In this document: positions 11,716 through 22,039 of the stretch, in pieces
Numbering within the stretch: the stretch's first letter is position 1
Layout: each line of letters begins with the position of its first letter
Assembly: GCA_032717465.1 (NCBI GenBank)
Contig: CM064690.1
Span: 8,948,593 to 9,012,592, forward strand
DNA: 64,000 bases
Reading direction: 5' to 3'
Source of the DNA: Coenobita brevimanus
Lineage: Eukaryota; Arthropoda; Malacostraca; Decapoda; Coenobitidae
Notes under the pieces: model-generated
The model's database searches: none
Seen by the model: the letters and a program-made list of their open reading frames with translations, nothing else
Told to the model about the DNA's origin: nothing
Position numbers and translations under genes: made by a program

Positions 11716-11718
<3 letters not shown>
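11319..11718 (+). mobile_element. tRNA-derived SINE (family 3), copy 1
   Basis: Head GTGGTACAGTGGTAAAG (A-box) and GGGTTCGCACCCC (B-box), then a body of about 320 bp ending in GATGAGATGAGATGAT before a TA array. A second full-length copy lies at 51972-52369 on the minus strand. Both copies keep a 103-codon open frame in the sense direction (here 11402-11713) with about 13 amino-acid differences. TA arrays flank it on both sides. Confidence 0.8.

Positions 11719-11780
<62 letters not shown>
11719..11780. repeat. (TA)n microsatellite
   Basis: Directly follows the SINE tail. Confidence 0.95.
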
Positions 11781-11782
<2 letters not shown>

Positions 11783-13499
11783 TAGAAAAACGACTAAATG
11801 AATAGTGGTATTAGTAAAGTATAAAAAATGAACAGTGGTAATTTAGGCATATGCACATGTGGGCAATACCAATCACGGACTCATTGACTTAAACCGTGTT
11901 TTCACGAATAAGAAAGTCAAGATCTCTTAGTCAGTCCTGATGCATATAGACTACTGGGCTGATGTTATTTCTGCAAGCAGTGAAACTCATTTGTATGTCT
12001 TTCTTGATCAATATTGGTCATTATCAGTGTTGTTCCTGAGGTATTTAAACCGATCTTGAGCAATAGTGACTTTTCCATATTGTCATCGCTCGAAGCATAT
12101 CGGTCTCTAAGATAATGTATAGCCTCCCATGGGAAAATAAGCAATTCAGTGGATACTGGTCTAATGTATGTCGTATTGGTGTAAAGGTTAATGCAATATA
12201 ATATGATTAATTGAAACATGTGACAACACAATCACCTGATTTCCTGTTCTTGCAACACTCTCCATGTTTAATATTGTTATCAAAAATGGACAAACTGAAT
12301 TTGACCTAAAGTTCTCAACAAAAAGCACCTTTACGCTCAGTGAGGGTGTGGTTGTGCAAGTGAAGGGTTATCCTGTGCTAGTCGCTCTCTTTCTCCCCTT
12401 CCCTATCCACCCATCCCTCCTCTTTACTGGCATGAGAAAATGCTGTATATATTTTCCAAATGTTTAGTCGTGACTTTTGGAGATGTTAGGAAACAACAGC
12501 GAACGCTGCTGTATTTACAGGCAATTTCTCAACACATTAGGATGCTTTCTCGGATACAGGAAGTTCACTGGCTTGTCATGCAGTGTATTCATCTAAATGT
12601 AACAGTAAATCGAGTGGACGGTGGACTTCCACGATAAATACAGTAGAGTTGATAAGGGGAAAAATGTTTTAATCGAGAAAAACGAGGATAAATTTAATAA
12701 AAATAAAATTTGTATGAAAATCGGAAATCTAGAAGGAAAAAGAGGAGTAAAGGAATAAGAAAGTAGATAGTCACGAGTGATCCTACTTTAATTCAGTGTA
12801 CATTGAAAAGTGAAAGAAGCAATGAGTAGGAAGTGAAGGACTGTACTATCTGGAAAGATAGTGCATTCCTTCAGCTTTCTCCTTCACCATAATATATTCC
12901 TTCAGGTTTCCTTCCGTTTTTCTCTTCACCATGGTGAAAAGAATGAAACGGGGAAGTGCCATTTAAGAGTTATTCTATTGTCTAACTCAAGGTATACAGT
13001 GAGAGGTCGAAGAGACAAAAGTGGCATCGAGGAGTGTATGATTGTATATGGTAGGAAATAATAATAATAATAAAAAAAAAAGAAAGATATAAAGGATAAG
13101 AAAGGGAAATGTCACACAAGTGGTAGGATGCCTCGCATAATTAAGTGCTACAGAGGAACTACCTATAGCGTGAGGGCTAGAAAGGGACTGTGAAGAAGAA
13201 AGTGTGAGAGAAATTGAGGGGCCGCGTGACGGAAGGGGTTCACAGACAACTGGCCGGAAAACGAATTTTTGTTGGATAACACTAATTTCACCAATACTCT
13301 ATCATGCGGCCTTGGATGAGAACACCTTCTGCCAATGGAAGTATGGTTGAAGGTCCTTAAAAAAAAAAGTACTATACATCATCCATATGCCAGCTATTCA
13401 ACATGTGCCCAGGACTGGCTGCGAAACGTGAAGTTGCCTTGCGCACCAAACTGTGGTAGGTGATATGGGAGTGGAGGAGCTCGTCTTGGCTATGTGTGC
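11781..13499. other. Unassigned intergenic DNA
   Basis: 1.7 kb with no recognised protein motif or paired repeat. Short A-rich and AAT runs at about 13060-13085. Possibly upstream sequence of the promoter candidate that follows. Confidence 0.45.
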
Positions 13500-13682
13500 A
13501 TGTGTTGGTTGCGGCCAATGAGAATGTAGCCAGGCCGCAAGCCTCGTTTACTGATTGGCTGGCCAGAAGTGGCAGTGTGTTTGGCGGGAGTTTTTGCCAT
13601 GTCATTCATCAGTCAATACTGTTGAACTCTGTTCGTAACGCAGTCATCACGTGCAACTTTTACTCCGTAAGAGCTGCAAAAG
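13500..13682 (+). promoter_or_regulatory. Candidate Pol II promoter (CCAAT, E2F-like, Inr)
   Basis: A GC-richer island contains CCAAT at 13515-13519, an inverted CCAAT (ATTGG) at 13554-13558, an E2F-type TTTGGCGGG at 13580-13588 and an arthropod initiator TCAGT at 13609-13613. The spacing and order fit a TATA-less promoter of the cell-cycle or housekeeping kind. An ATG in strong context follows 70 bases on. All of this is motif matching; none of the sites is individually rare. Confidence 0.4.
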
Positions 13683-13723
13683 ATGGCTAAAATGTTGCAG
13701 AAAACCTCTACTGAGACCTTCAG
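13683..13723 (+). CDS. Possible first coding exon, product unknown
   Basis: ATG at 13683 in strong Kozak context (A at -3, G at +4; AAGATGGC also resembles a YY1 site). It encodes MAKMLQKTSTETF and ends at CAG|GTACTAAT, a plausible splice donor, giving 41 coding bases (phase 2). No downstream exon could be assigned; the exon-like segments at 14781 and 15591 do not continue the frame. I do not recognise the peptide. It rests on context with the promoter-like cluster. Confidence 0.3.
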
Positions 13724-14154
13724 GTACTAATCTCTGGTGTTTGATGAGTGTACTCAGATTTTTTTTCCAATAATTACACTGATTGATAATAATACTATTT
13801 TTTCATTACATTCTTGCAATTGCATTATTCACCTTCGCTGATAACAAGAGCAGTACATACATACAAACAGAGAGGAAGAAACAAACATAATGTAGTGATC
13901 CTGATAGACAGACAGTCTGTCGGGTTCCCTGAGACGGACATACTGACAGACATGAGAGGAGAGGGAATGGAAAGTTGGGAGTTGGATTGACTGTAGCTTT
14001 TTTTTTTTTTTTTTTTTTTAATGCCTACCTGTATGGGCTTTTTTAGAAGGGCAAAGCACATTCTCATTGTTTAATGGTGTTTATTTTCTTTATAATCAAT
14101 GTTGTTTTTCGCTTAAGCAGTTAAGTTTTGCCAGAAAATGAGTTGAAAGTTAAG

Positions 14155-14155
<1 letters not shown>
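13724..14155. other. Unassigned, possible intron
   Basis: AT-rich with a poly(T) run at 13998-14020. Nothing else recognised. Confidence 0.4.

Positions 14156-14209
<54 letters not shown>
14156..14209. repeat. (AT)n microsatellite
   Basis: About 27 AT units. Confidence 0.95.
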
Positions 14210-14212
<3 letters not shown>

Positions 14213-14344
14213 TATTTTAATTAAGCTTCACCTTATAAATGCCGAAGGTTTTTGTTTTCGTCAGTATTATTAAGCTTCGCCATAGAGCTTCTTGTTTTCG
14301 TCAGTATTAATATTTTTTTTCTTTGCTTTTTTTTCTTCAGTTTT

Positions 14345-14860
14345 GATGATATTATACATGAAGGTACGATAGGGTAACCTAAGTCTTTGTGCCAAACAAA
14401 TGACCTTGACCTTTTTGAAGGTCATATACTCATATTCATTTAAAAAATTGCATATTTGAAATTGATATATCTCAGAAACATATTGAGGCACAGCTGTTTC
14501 GTTGGAAGTCCTATGATAAAAATGTTTGCTGAATAATTTTGACTTAATAATTTGCCATTTAGCTTAATGGAGAATACCGAATTCAGATCTGCTCAATTTT
14601 TTTTTCTTTGCAGCACATTTTAAAGAAAATCACAAAAGCTTTAAAGATGTAACTTTCTAGATATTTAGCTGTTGTCCCTCGTATGATCTGAAAGGAGTAT
14701 GGCTACAGTAAGCATACAGTTAGTCAGTGAGACAACCGTAAAATTTACACATAAGTTCTTGGCCACAGTTGTCTTCAGAACTTGTTGAAGTTACGCAAGA
14801 AGTTACCTTAGGGTCTTCAGATCTTGTTTATATTATACATACCTCATACATCTTCTCTTT
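14345..14860 (+). repeat. Diverged tandem duplication, unit 1
   Basis: Pairs with 15173-15680 at a spacing of about 830 bp. Shared landmarks in the same order: GGTAACC(T/C)AAG, ATACTCAT, TGATAAAAAT, TTTGCCATTTAGC, GCATACAGTTAG, GTAAAATTTACACAT and a TTCAG followed by (A/G)CTTGTTGA(A/T)GTTAC. Rough similarity looks like 75 to 80 percent by eye, so the duplication is old. Confidence 0.8.
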
Positions 14861-14869
14861 CATACACAC

Positions 14870-15170
14870 CACAAAGCCAGCCAGGAGACAGGACGTGTGT
14901 GCTGGGCAATCCCCAGGTCCTGTTCTCCCCCCTTACTGTTTTTTAACCAGTCCATACCCCACTGACCGGGCTAATGTATGGCCCGGCCTGCACTGTAGGT
15001 GCAGGGGATCTTTAAACAACAACATCTTCTTTATTGTGTACGTGAAGTAGGGGGTGTGAGTTGGGAGCAGGGCAGTGAAATGGCGGGGGACAGGGTGACT
15101 TGGAAGCGATTTGTTTATGGCCACCCCAAACGGGATTGAGGCGTCCGGCAATAGATAGATAGATAGATAT
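14870..15170 (+). mobile_element. Retroelement fragments between the duplicated units
   Basis: A segment ending AAACAACAACATC (about 14870-15025) is followed by the 3' end of LINE family A (15048-15150; GVSWEQGSEMAGD-type frame, GGCGTCCGGCAATAGATAGA) with a TAGA tail to about 15169. The LINE tail abuts the start of duplicated unit 2. Confidence 0.7.
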
Positions 15171-15172
15171 TT

Positions 15173-15680
15173 ATGACAATACACCTGAATGTACACTAGG
15201 GTAACCCAAGTTCTTGTCCCTAATATAAATGACCTTAACGTGTTTTTGAAAGTGATATACTCATTTTAATTTTAAAAACTGCATATTTGACACTGAAATT
15301 TCTCATAAGCTGGAATATTTATTTGGTTGAAAATCCCATGATAAAAATATTTGCTGAAATTTTTTGGCTTATTGTTTTGCCATTTAGCCTAGTGGAAAGT
15401 ACTGATTTTTTTCTTTTGCAACACGTTTTAGAGAAAATTACTATCATTAAAGCTGCAACTTTCCAGATATATAGCTGCTGCCCCTCACATGCCCTGAAAG
15501 GAATATGGTTACAGTTAAGCATACAGTTAGCTAGTTATTGACACAAACGTAAAATTTACACATGCTTTCTTCAACACTTTTGTTTTCAGAGCTTGTTGAT
15601 GTTACACAAAAAGTTACTGTAGAGTCTTCAGATATTGTTTTTATTACACATAAATTATTATTGAGGCAATGCAATAAAAA
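15173..15680 (+). repeat. Diverged tandem duplication, unit 2
   Basis: Second unit of the duplication described at 14345-14860. It includes TTTTGTTTTCAG followed by an 18-codon open stretch ELVDVTQKVTVESSDIVF, matching ELVEVTQEVTLGSSDLVY in unit 1. The TTTTCAG could be a 3' splice site, but coding status is unproved. Confidence 0.8.
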
Positions 15681-15744
15681 TAGGTAACTAGTTAATTTTA
15701 ATTTTATGGATATTAAAAGCAGAATGACAGTTTGCAATATAAGT

Positions 15745-15775
15745 CGATTAACCCCGATAGTGCAAACAGGATCCA
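15745..15775 (+). other. Possible orphan piggyBac-like end
   Basis: TTAACCCCGATAGTGC at about 15749 resembles a piggyBac terminus next to its TTAA target. No matching inverted end was found in the window, so it is only noted. Confidence 0.25.
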
Positions 15776-15949
15776 TCGATCCATTTTAAGGATTATGCAA
15801 AATACCAAATGTGATCAATAGAGGGACTTTGGGGAAAAACTGCGGACACTAGACTCCGCCCCGATTGTGACCTATCAATGTCAACCAATGAGAACTAAGT
15901 CCTGAGTAGGGAGGAGGGAGGATCCAGGCACGTACCCATGGTGGGGGGG

Positions 15950-16330
15950 TGGGGTGATTCCTCCACTGCCCTTTCGTCGCCTTCCTCTACCCCAGTACCT
16001 TTGTTGCCTCTCCCCCTCCCTTGCCTCTGACCACCTCCTGCTCCCTCCCTCCCCCTCCCCCACCATCCTCCATCACGTCTCCATGATTACCCCCGCTTTC
16101 CCCCCTCCCTGTCTCCCTGGGAAGGGTTATATCCCCCCTACCTACCTTCCACACCCCTGTACTCCCTCTCAGCCTGTTCCCTTTTGTGGTGGGGGAGGGG
16201 GGAGGGGGAGGGGGAAGGGGGAGGGGAGGAAGAGAGGGAGGAGGGGGAGGGGAGGAAGAGAGGAGGATGATAGGAGTGGGTGAGGAAGGTCATGGGAGGG
16301 GAGGTATGAGGGAGGAATGGGGTGGGAGCT
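15950..16330. repeat. Adjacent polypyrimidine and polypurine tracts
   Basis: About 220 bases of C/T-rich sequence on the plus strand (15950-16180) pass into about 145 bases of G/A-rich sequence (16185-16330) with repeated GGGGGAGGGG blocks. Likely able to form triplex, G-quadruplex or a long imperfect hairpin. Frames across it are compositional. Confidence 0.8.
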
Positions 16331-16558
16331 CATAGAAAACGGGAGTCATGCCGCTTGGAAGGCTACCGGTAACTTTTTTCAAATTTGATGGGCTATAGCT
16401 CATGAACCAGTTTGTCTAAAATGCTCTGGTTTGCGGCATAAGGTATGAAATTTCAAGCTCTAAACCTTGGCCATAATACTTTTTATTTCTGTAAGTGCTG
16501 AAAAATCTGCTCCATATACAGTACAGATTTTCATGCTGGTTTGTGCTACCTTAGGAGT
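16331..16558. other. Unassigned DNA
   Basis: Nothing recognised before the nested element. Confidence 0.5.
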
Positions 16559-16814
16559 TTAACACCTCTAAGAGCAAGGCCTCGTAGCCATCTCGTCACC
16601 GCGGGTCTAAAAAGTGTAAGAACAACACGTAATGTGATGTTTCCTTTTGGATTCCTAAACCCCGACCCATTGCAGAAGGGACGCCAGTGAATTTAAATTA
16701 ATGCAGCCACAGTGGTTGACAAATAAAATCATCATGGCCACATTAACTTAATGCACTGGCGTCGCCACTGCAATGGGTTGGAGTGTGGAAATTCGAAAGG
16801 AAACATCACATTAA

Positions 16815-17726
16815 CCCTTCGTGGGCAAATGGGGTTCCTGTGGACCCCAGCATGTTTTTAAAATGTTGCCATTAAGCCATTTTTTATTTCCACAGCCTGG
16901 CCTCTCATGACTATTATTGTAGATGGTTATTTTATATCCTCAAAAAATCTGAGCCTAAAATTTTGCTCAATTAAGGAGTGACATTGGAATAAATGTCAGT
17001 GGAGTCTGTCAGGACCCCACCTAGCCTTTCGTGTCACTAATATTTTTTATATACTTTTTTCAGATATTTCAGATTATAAACGTTAGGACAATGTCAATAC
17101 CAGCAGCAAAGTTTTATGCCTCAATGGCGGTGGCAGAAGGTGACCAAGAAGAAGAAAATTATTCAGATGGTGATTTATCTGTATCCGACGCTGATGATTA
17201 TGAAGTGCTTGAATGATCGGACAGTGAAATTAGTGTGAGTAGTATTGAGTCTCCTGTGAGTGCTGATGATAATTCTGATAATGCAAGTGGTGGTAGTAAT
17301 ACAGAAGATGCTCATCAAGAGGATAAAACAAGAAATTGTTGTACCAAATTTGAACATTAGAGGGATAGTTTTATTTTTTATGATCATACTAATTTACTTT
17401 ACACATGAACCTGTTATTATTTTGAAAACCTGTTCCAAGAATACTGACAATAAAACATTCAAATAAGTGTAGAAGCAGTACTTCCACACTCAAACTTTAA
17501 TAAAATTGTGATAAAATGAAAATTGTTTGTTATGATAATATACAAAAGCAAAAAAGGACGCTTGGTGGGTTGGTTCCACGTGCCTTGTCCTGGGCAACAT
17601 ACAGTATGTACAAAGTTTAGTAGATATAACTTAATGAATATGGAAGAAACACACCATTAAGGTTTGGGGTCCACTGGGACCCCATCGGCCTTCCGTGTAA
17701 CTTGGTAACTCCTTGCCCACGAAGGG
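16815..17726 (+). mobile_element. piggyBac-like deletion derivative
   Basis: TTAA at 16811-16814 and 17727-17730. Left end CCCTTCGTGGGCAA and right end reverse complement CCCTTCGTGGGCAA match perfectly. The 912 bp element was inserted into the right arm of the foldback MITE. Inside, both ends carry small dyads of the type GGGGTCC/GGACCCC. An N-terminal transposase remnant is present at 17091-17360. Confidence 0.88.
17091..17360 (+). pseudogene. piggyBac transposase N-terminal remnant
   Basis: ATG at 17091 starts MSIPAAKFYASMAVAEGDQE and continues with the acidic, Ser/Asp-rich stretch typical of piggyBac N-termini (YSDGDLSVSDADDYEVLE). A TGA interrupts it at 17214-17216; the frame then continues SDSEISVSSIESPVSADDN and reaches TAG at 17358-17360. 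The DDD catalytic core is missing, so the element is an internal deletion product. Assignment follows from the flanking inverted ends more than from the low-complexity protein. Confidence 0.6.
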
Positions 17727-17790
17727 TTAAGTGATGTTCTTACACCTTTTAGACCCGTGGTGGTGAGCTGGCTACTGGGCCTCGCTCTTA

Positions 17791-18527
17791 AGCAGGCCAT
17801 ACATGCAAAGGCAAACCCGTCCAGTGGCCTGAAGAGGCCGACCCGTTCAGGCAAACCTGGGTGTGTGTGGGTAGGGAACAGGCGCCTGTGCAGGTGGCCT
17901 CAATGGTCGTCATGGGATCTGTTGCGGACAGATTTTCATGGTCAGACTCCAGTCAGGTTCATGCAAACTGAGTGTGTGTGGGGTACCGCAGGCCGTCGGG
18001 CATCAGTCTTGTGTCAGTTATGCAGGAGAACTTTAAATCCTCGTACGAGCAACCTGTGGCAATAAACCTCAGTGTGGCTGTTAATCTTTCATGCGGCAAA
18101 ATAGCACTCCTCATACAGGTATCGTTCTTCTTTATTATTGGGGAAACCAGTGACAACAGCTGCAGGTAGGAATCCTCGTCCATCCTCAAGTAATAAAACG
18201 ATTCATTTTTCTCGCACCGGAATTCTTTCAACAGAGTCAGGTGGGACAACTTACTCCTCATCAACCAGTCTTTTGCGCATTTGGTCCGTTTTTTCCTCCT
18301 CTTTCTATTATCTGCAATATCGGCTGCGGCAACAACCCCAATAGTATACAGCTCCAGGTCATCTGTAGGCAGCAGAGCGTCCATGGCCACCCTCATGCCA
18401 CGGCATTTCACTTGCAACTGAGCTAAAGACGTGAGGCCGACTGAATCGTGTGTTGGCACTGCATTGTTCGTTGAGGTCGGCCTCTTCAGGCCACCGGACG
18501 GGCTCGCCTGTGCGTGTATGGCCTGCT
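17791..18527 (-). mobile_element. PIF/Harbinger deletion derivative
   Basis: Flanked by the 3-base target TTA at 17788-17790 and 18528-18530. Inverted ends run about 50 bases: left AGCAGGCCATACATGCAAAG, right reverse complement AGCAGGCCATACACGCACAG, both continuing to GTGGCCTGAAGAGGCCGACC. A 3 bp TTA target and a HARBI1-like protein inside agree. It inserted in the right arm of the foldback MITE next to the piggyBac insertion. Confidence 0.9.
17959..18459 (-). pseudogene. HARBI1-like transposase, N-terminal part only
   Basis: 166-residue frame. Residues about 65-150 fit the N-terminal region of PIF/Harbinger transposases: KDWLMRSKLSHLTLLKEF, FYYLRMDEDSYLQLLSLVSP, PHERLTATLRFIATGCSYED, LKFSCIT. 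After this the frame enters the opposite inverted end and stops, so the DDE nuclease domain has been deleted. The first 45 residues may not belong to the original protein. Non-functional as a transposase. Confidence 0.8.
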
Positions 18528-18541
18528 TTAGAGAGGTTTAA

Positions 18542-19336
18542 TCGACCTGGTGGTTCATGGATATTGCCAGAATATTATATGACTCCCAACCTACACTCAA
18601 AAATCTTTCCATAGAAAAAAAAATGAAAGGTGAACCATCAAAATTTTAAGTTAAGGTTGCGAGAATATTGCTGAATTTTGAACCCGTTTTCTGGCGTTTT
18701 ATGATTTGGCGTAAGGACACATTACTTCGCACGACCGCTCAATTAAAGTAGGGGTAAAGAGACGACGGAAAGGGGTGGATAAATGCAGAAGGTAGGAAAG
18801 GGTGAGAGGGTAGAAAGGCAAACAGTACGAGAGGGAAGGATGGGGGAGGAATGGAGGGCAAAGATAGCAAAGGGTACAAGTAGAGGAGAGATTAGGTGGC
18901 TGATAAGAAAAGGACACTGGGATAGTAATGGGCAAGGAATCATAGAGAGAGAGGGGGGGGGGCAGCAGGAAAGCAAGATAGAAAGAGTGGTGGGATGATA
19001 GTGAAAGAGCACGTGGGGAAATCGAGTTTAGGGTCGTATTATAAGTAGGCTAGGTCTTGTAACACCTTTTCCTTTGCAATATATTTTGAACATTAATCCT
19101 CAGTACCTTCTTGTGTGTCACTGATAGGAACTATGTCGGTGTTTGAAAGATACAAGAGAATATTTAGGTTTATTATGCGAACTAATTCGTTCAATGCGAG
19201 ATGCTACGAAATCTCCAAAGTCACCTAGGATATGGCACAAATCACTTGAACTTCGAAGATCTCTCATTTTACACAAAACAGCGATTTAAAATGTGAATAT
19301 CGTCATCAGGTTGAAGGTTCAGTAATTCGACGCGTT

Positions 19337-19338
<2 letters not shown>
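18542..19338. other. Unassigned DNA with a purine-rich stretch
   Basis: 18735-19000 is G/A-rich on the plus strand, which explains the long frames on both strands. No element recognised. Confidence 0.5.
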
Positions 19339-19416
<78 letters not shown>

Positions 19417-19460
19417 TCATCATCATCCGGGCCTCCTTTCCCACCCAAGGGCAAGGTGAG

Positions 19461-19526
<66 letters not shown>
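19339..19526. repeat. Two (TA)n arrays around a 3'-end repeat
   Basis: TA arrays at 19339-19414 and 19461-19526. Between them (ATC)n and GGGCCTCCTTTCCCACCC, the inverse of the tail repeat at 11208-11245. Confidence 0.9.
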
Positions 19527-19529
<3 letters not shown>

Positions 19530-20327
19530 GTTGGGGGAGAGAGGTCATTGCTATTCAGAGACTAATATTTTTCTCCAGGTGGATTTTAAACGAAAAAAAT
19601 AAAATCATTTACCCAAGATCTGCTTAAGATTTATTAGTTCTGGGATATTTTCGTTCATCTTTTCCCTGTAGCCTCATAATGCAGTTTCTGGTAAGAATGT
19701 TAACCCATCGTATAACATTTAAGTAAAGAGATCAGTGTGGAAATATTATTATTAATATCTTTGCTTTCTTTCCTCTTCCCCGACCCCAACCAAGAGAAAG
19801 CCAGGCTTGCCTTACAATAGTTTAAAATTGGTCTTTATGCTGGGGCGACGCTTAGACTAATTTCCTTTGTCCCACAATTGAAATTTTCATGGCATTTCTT
19901 GTCTTGGTGATAGATTTTTATTAATATGGCTTTTTTTTTATCACCTGTAATTGCCATTCGATTATTCGTTTTATGCTTCTTGCTACAAACATCAATCTCC
20001 GATATGCATAAATTTGCTCTCTGTTTTCAAAACATAACATCATCTCTAGTTTTCATATATAGGCGTCTGCTCCTTTCTCCATATATTTGCCAACTCCAAC
20101 TTCCTTCATTCCAATTCTTTCTATATCCCCACCCATTTTTCCTCACTCACAGTGATTGCTCCAGTTTATTCCCGACTTGGTCTTCTTCCCTACATCTGTT
20201 GTTCTCCTTCTTTGTTTATCCCCTTCTTGCTTAGACTGGAGGGACTGATGAGAGAAAGGGAGGTTCACCAGATACTGCACTTATAACCTGCTTTCGAGAT
20301 ATGGCCTCGAAAGGACGTATAGGCTAA
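19527..20327. other. Unassigned intergenic DNA
   Basis: T-rich towards the right. No element recognised. Confidence 0.5.
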
Positions 20328-20935
20328 TTGGTGTCTGTGTCTTTTTCGACTCTTTTGTGCTCCCTTCTTCTGATTTTCACCACTCCTTCTCTCCATTCTA
20401 CCACCCACTCAGCATCTTTCCATTCTCTCTCTTACTTTTGGTTATTTTTCCCTTCCTCAACTTTACTCAATCTTCTTCAGCCCCTTGTTGGATCTCTCCC
20501 ATCCTTCCATGTACTCCTTCCATTCATCTGCTTCCCTTACTTGACTGTACTTCGTTTCTTACATCTGTCCAAGAAATTCCTTTCAAATCTTTTCCCTTAC
20601 GTTCTGTTCTTCCCACTCGCGTCTGCGCATATCCCTCCCCTCTCCTCTCCACTTCTTTAGCTCTGCCGCCTGTATACTGTATGTTTTTTTTTTCTTTCCC
20701 TCCCTTTTCACCATTCTTCTGTTACATTTCTTCTCCCTCTCCTCCCTTTTTTACTCTCCTCATTCTTGTCTTTCCATTCTGTCTCACCTCTCATCCCTCC
20801 CCCTTTTGAGCTCCTTATCTTCATTTCTCGTTGTGTCTCCTCTCCTCCTCTTCCATTCTTCCACCTCCTCATTCCTCACTCCTCACCCTTCCTCCCCACC
20901 TCTCTTCCCCATTTTTAGCCTCTTCTCCGCCCCTC
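20328..20935. repeat. Pyrimidine-rich region
   Basis: About 600 bases with strong C/T bias on the plus strand, giving long spurious frames rich in Ser, Phe, Pro and Leu. Confidence 0.6.
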
Positions 20936-22020
20936 AGCAGATCAACATGATGGCGCCTCGTGCCGCGACAACCTGACCACCTCATTAACTGGCTCTATTT
21001 TTCACGCAGTTGGAGTGTTACTGTCTTTATCTCCTCCACGACCTCTGATGAAATACAGACTTTATCCAGCCTCTCTCTTTCCCTGTCTTCGCTATGCCGC
21101 CGAAGCTCTGGCATTATCTCCTTTCCACAGTATTAAACTGAGTTCATTTTCAGAGACCAAGGTTTACCATTTTCCTTTTTTTTTTTTTTTTTATCGTAAA
21201 TACCGTACAAATATAAGTTGTCGATACTACACTTTTCTTTAAGTTCTTCTTTTTCCACATTACTGATTATTAATTACAATCCAAGTTACAATCCAAGTTA
21301 ATGTGATAATATTACTTTGGTTTAATACAATCCACTGTAAAGCCTCAAATAAAATTGTGGAGCCAATGACCTTTGCTCTTACACTGCCAGGTGGAATTTC
21401 GTGAACCAATCACCTGCAGAAGGTAAGCCAAATGTTCGTAGAATTTGATGGAATATTGTCGCGAATTATTGTTTTAAACTACTGCAAATATGGTTAGCCA
21501 ATTGTAGTGGAATATAATGCAGTACAGTGTAGCATAGTGTAATGTAGTGTAATGCAGTAGAATGCTGACTGCAGCTGACTTCACTGAGTGGCAGCCGAAC
21601 GGTTTCCTAGACCCATCTCCTGGTGTTGCCATCTGGCAGCATGAAAGTAAAAACGTTTTATTATTCCAAATATTTTAATTGTTTGTTCCCATTAATTTCT
21701 GTTTGTACAATATATTTTCCATAACTCAAAAGATACACTGAACCATACTTACTTATTTCAGGCAGTATCTCGCTGGAAATACATACATTTGTTTGTTTCA
21801 GTAAAAGGTGAGCCATTGACAGCGATACCGTTGAGAATTCTTTTCCCATTGCTATTGGCAAATAATGCATAATTGTGTATATAAGTGATGTACTTGAAAT
21901 GGCAGTGATTAGTGTTTATATGTGGTAAGAAATACTGTATACTCGTACAGAAAGTGAAAGTTGCCATGTGGTCACGCAAGGAGAATACATGTAAAATTTA
22001 TTGGTTTTCAGGAACCTTAC
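20936..22020. other. Unassigned intergenic DNA
   Basis: Contains short AGTGTAATGTAGTGTAATG repeats at about 21515-21560. Otherwise nothing recognised. Confidence 0.5.
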
Positions 22021-22039
22021 ATTCAGGGAAATTTAGATT

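Larger units (their letters stand above)
16559..18541. mobile_element. Foldback MITE interrupted by two other transposons
   Basis: The outer element has long inverted arms. The left arm (16563-16660: CTCTAAGAGCAAGGCC, GGGTCTAAAAAGTGTAAGAA, GTGATGTTTCC) is the reverse complement of a right arm now split in three: 16785-16810 (GAAAGGAAACATCACA), 17731-17787 (GTGATGTTCTTACACC, GGGCCTCGCTC) and 18531-18537. TTAA is present at both outer edges (16559-16562, 18538-18541). Removing the two insertions leaves about 0.3 kb. TTAA edges hint at piggyBac-type mobilisation, though the CAC/ACC termini are imperfect. Confidence 0.75.

Noticed and set aside
20328..20809. Long Ser/Phe/Leu frames of 110 and 150 codons
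   Set aside because: Result of C/T strand bias without stop codons; no motif, no start context.
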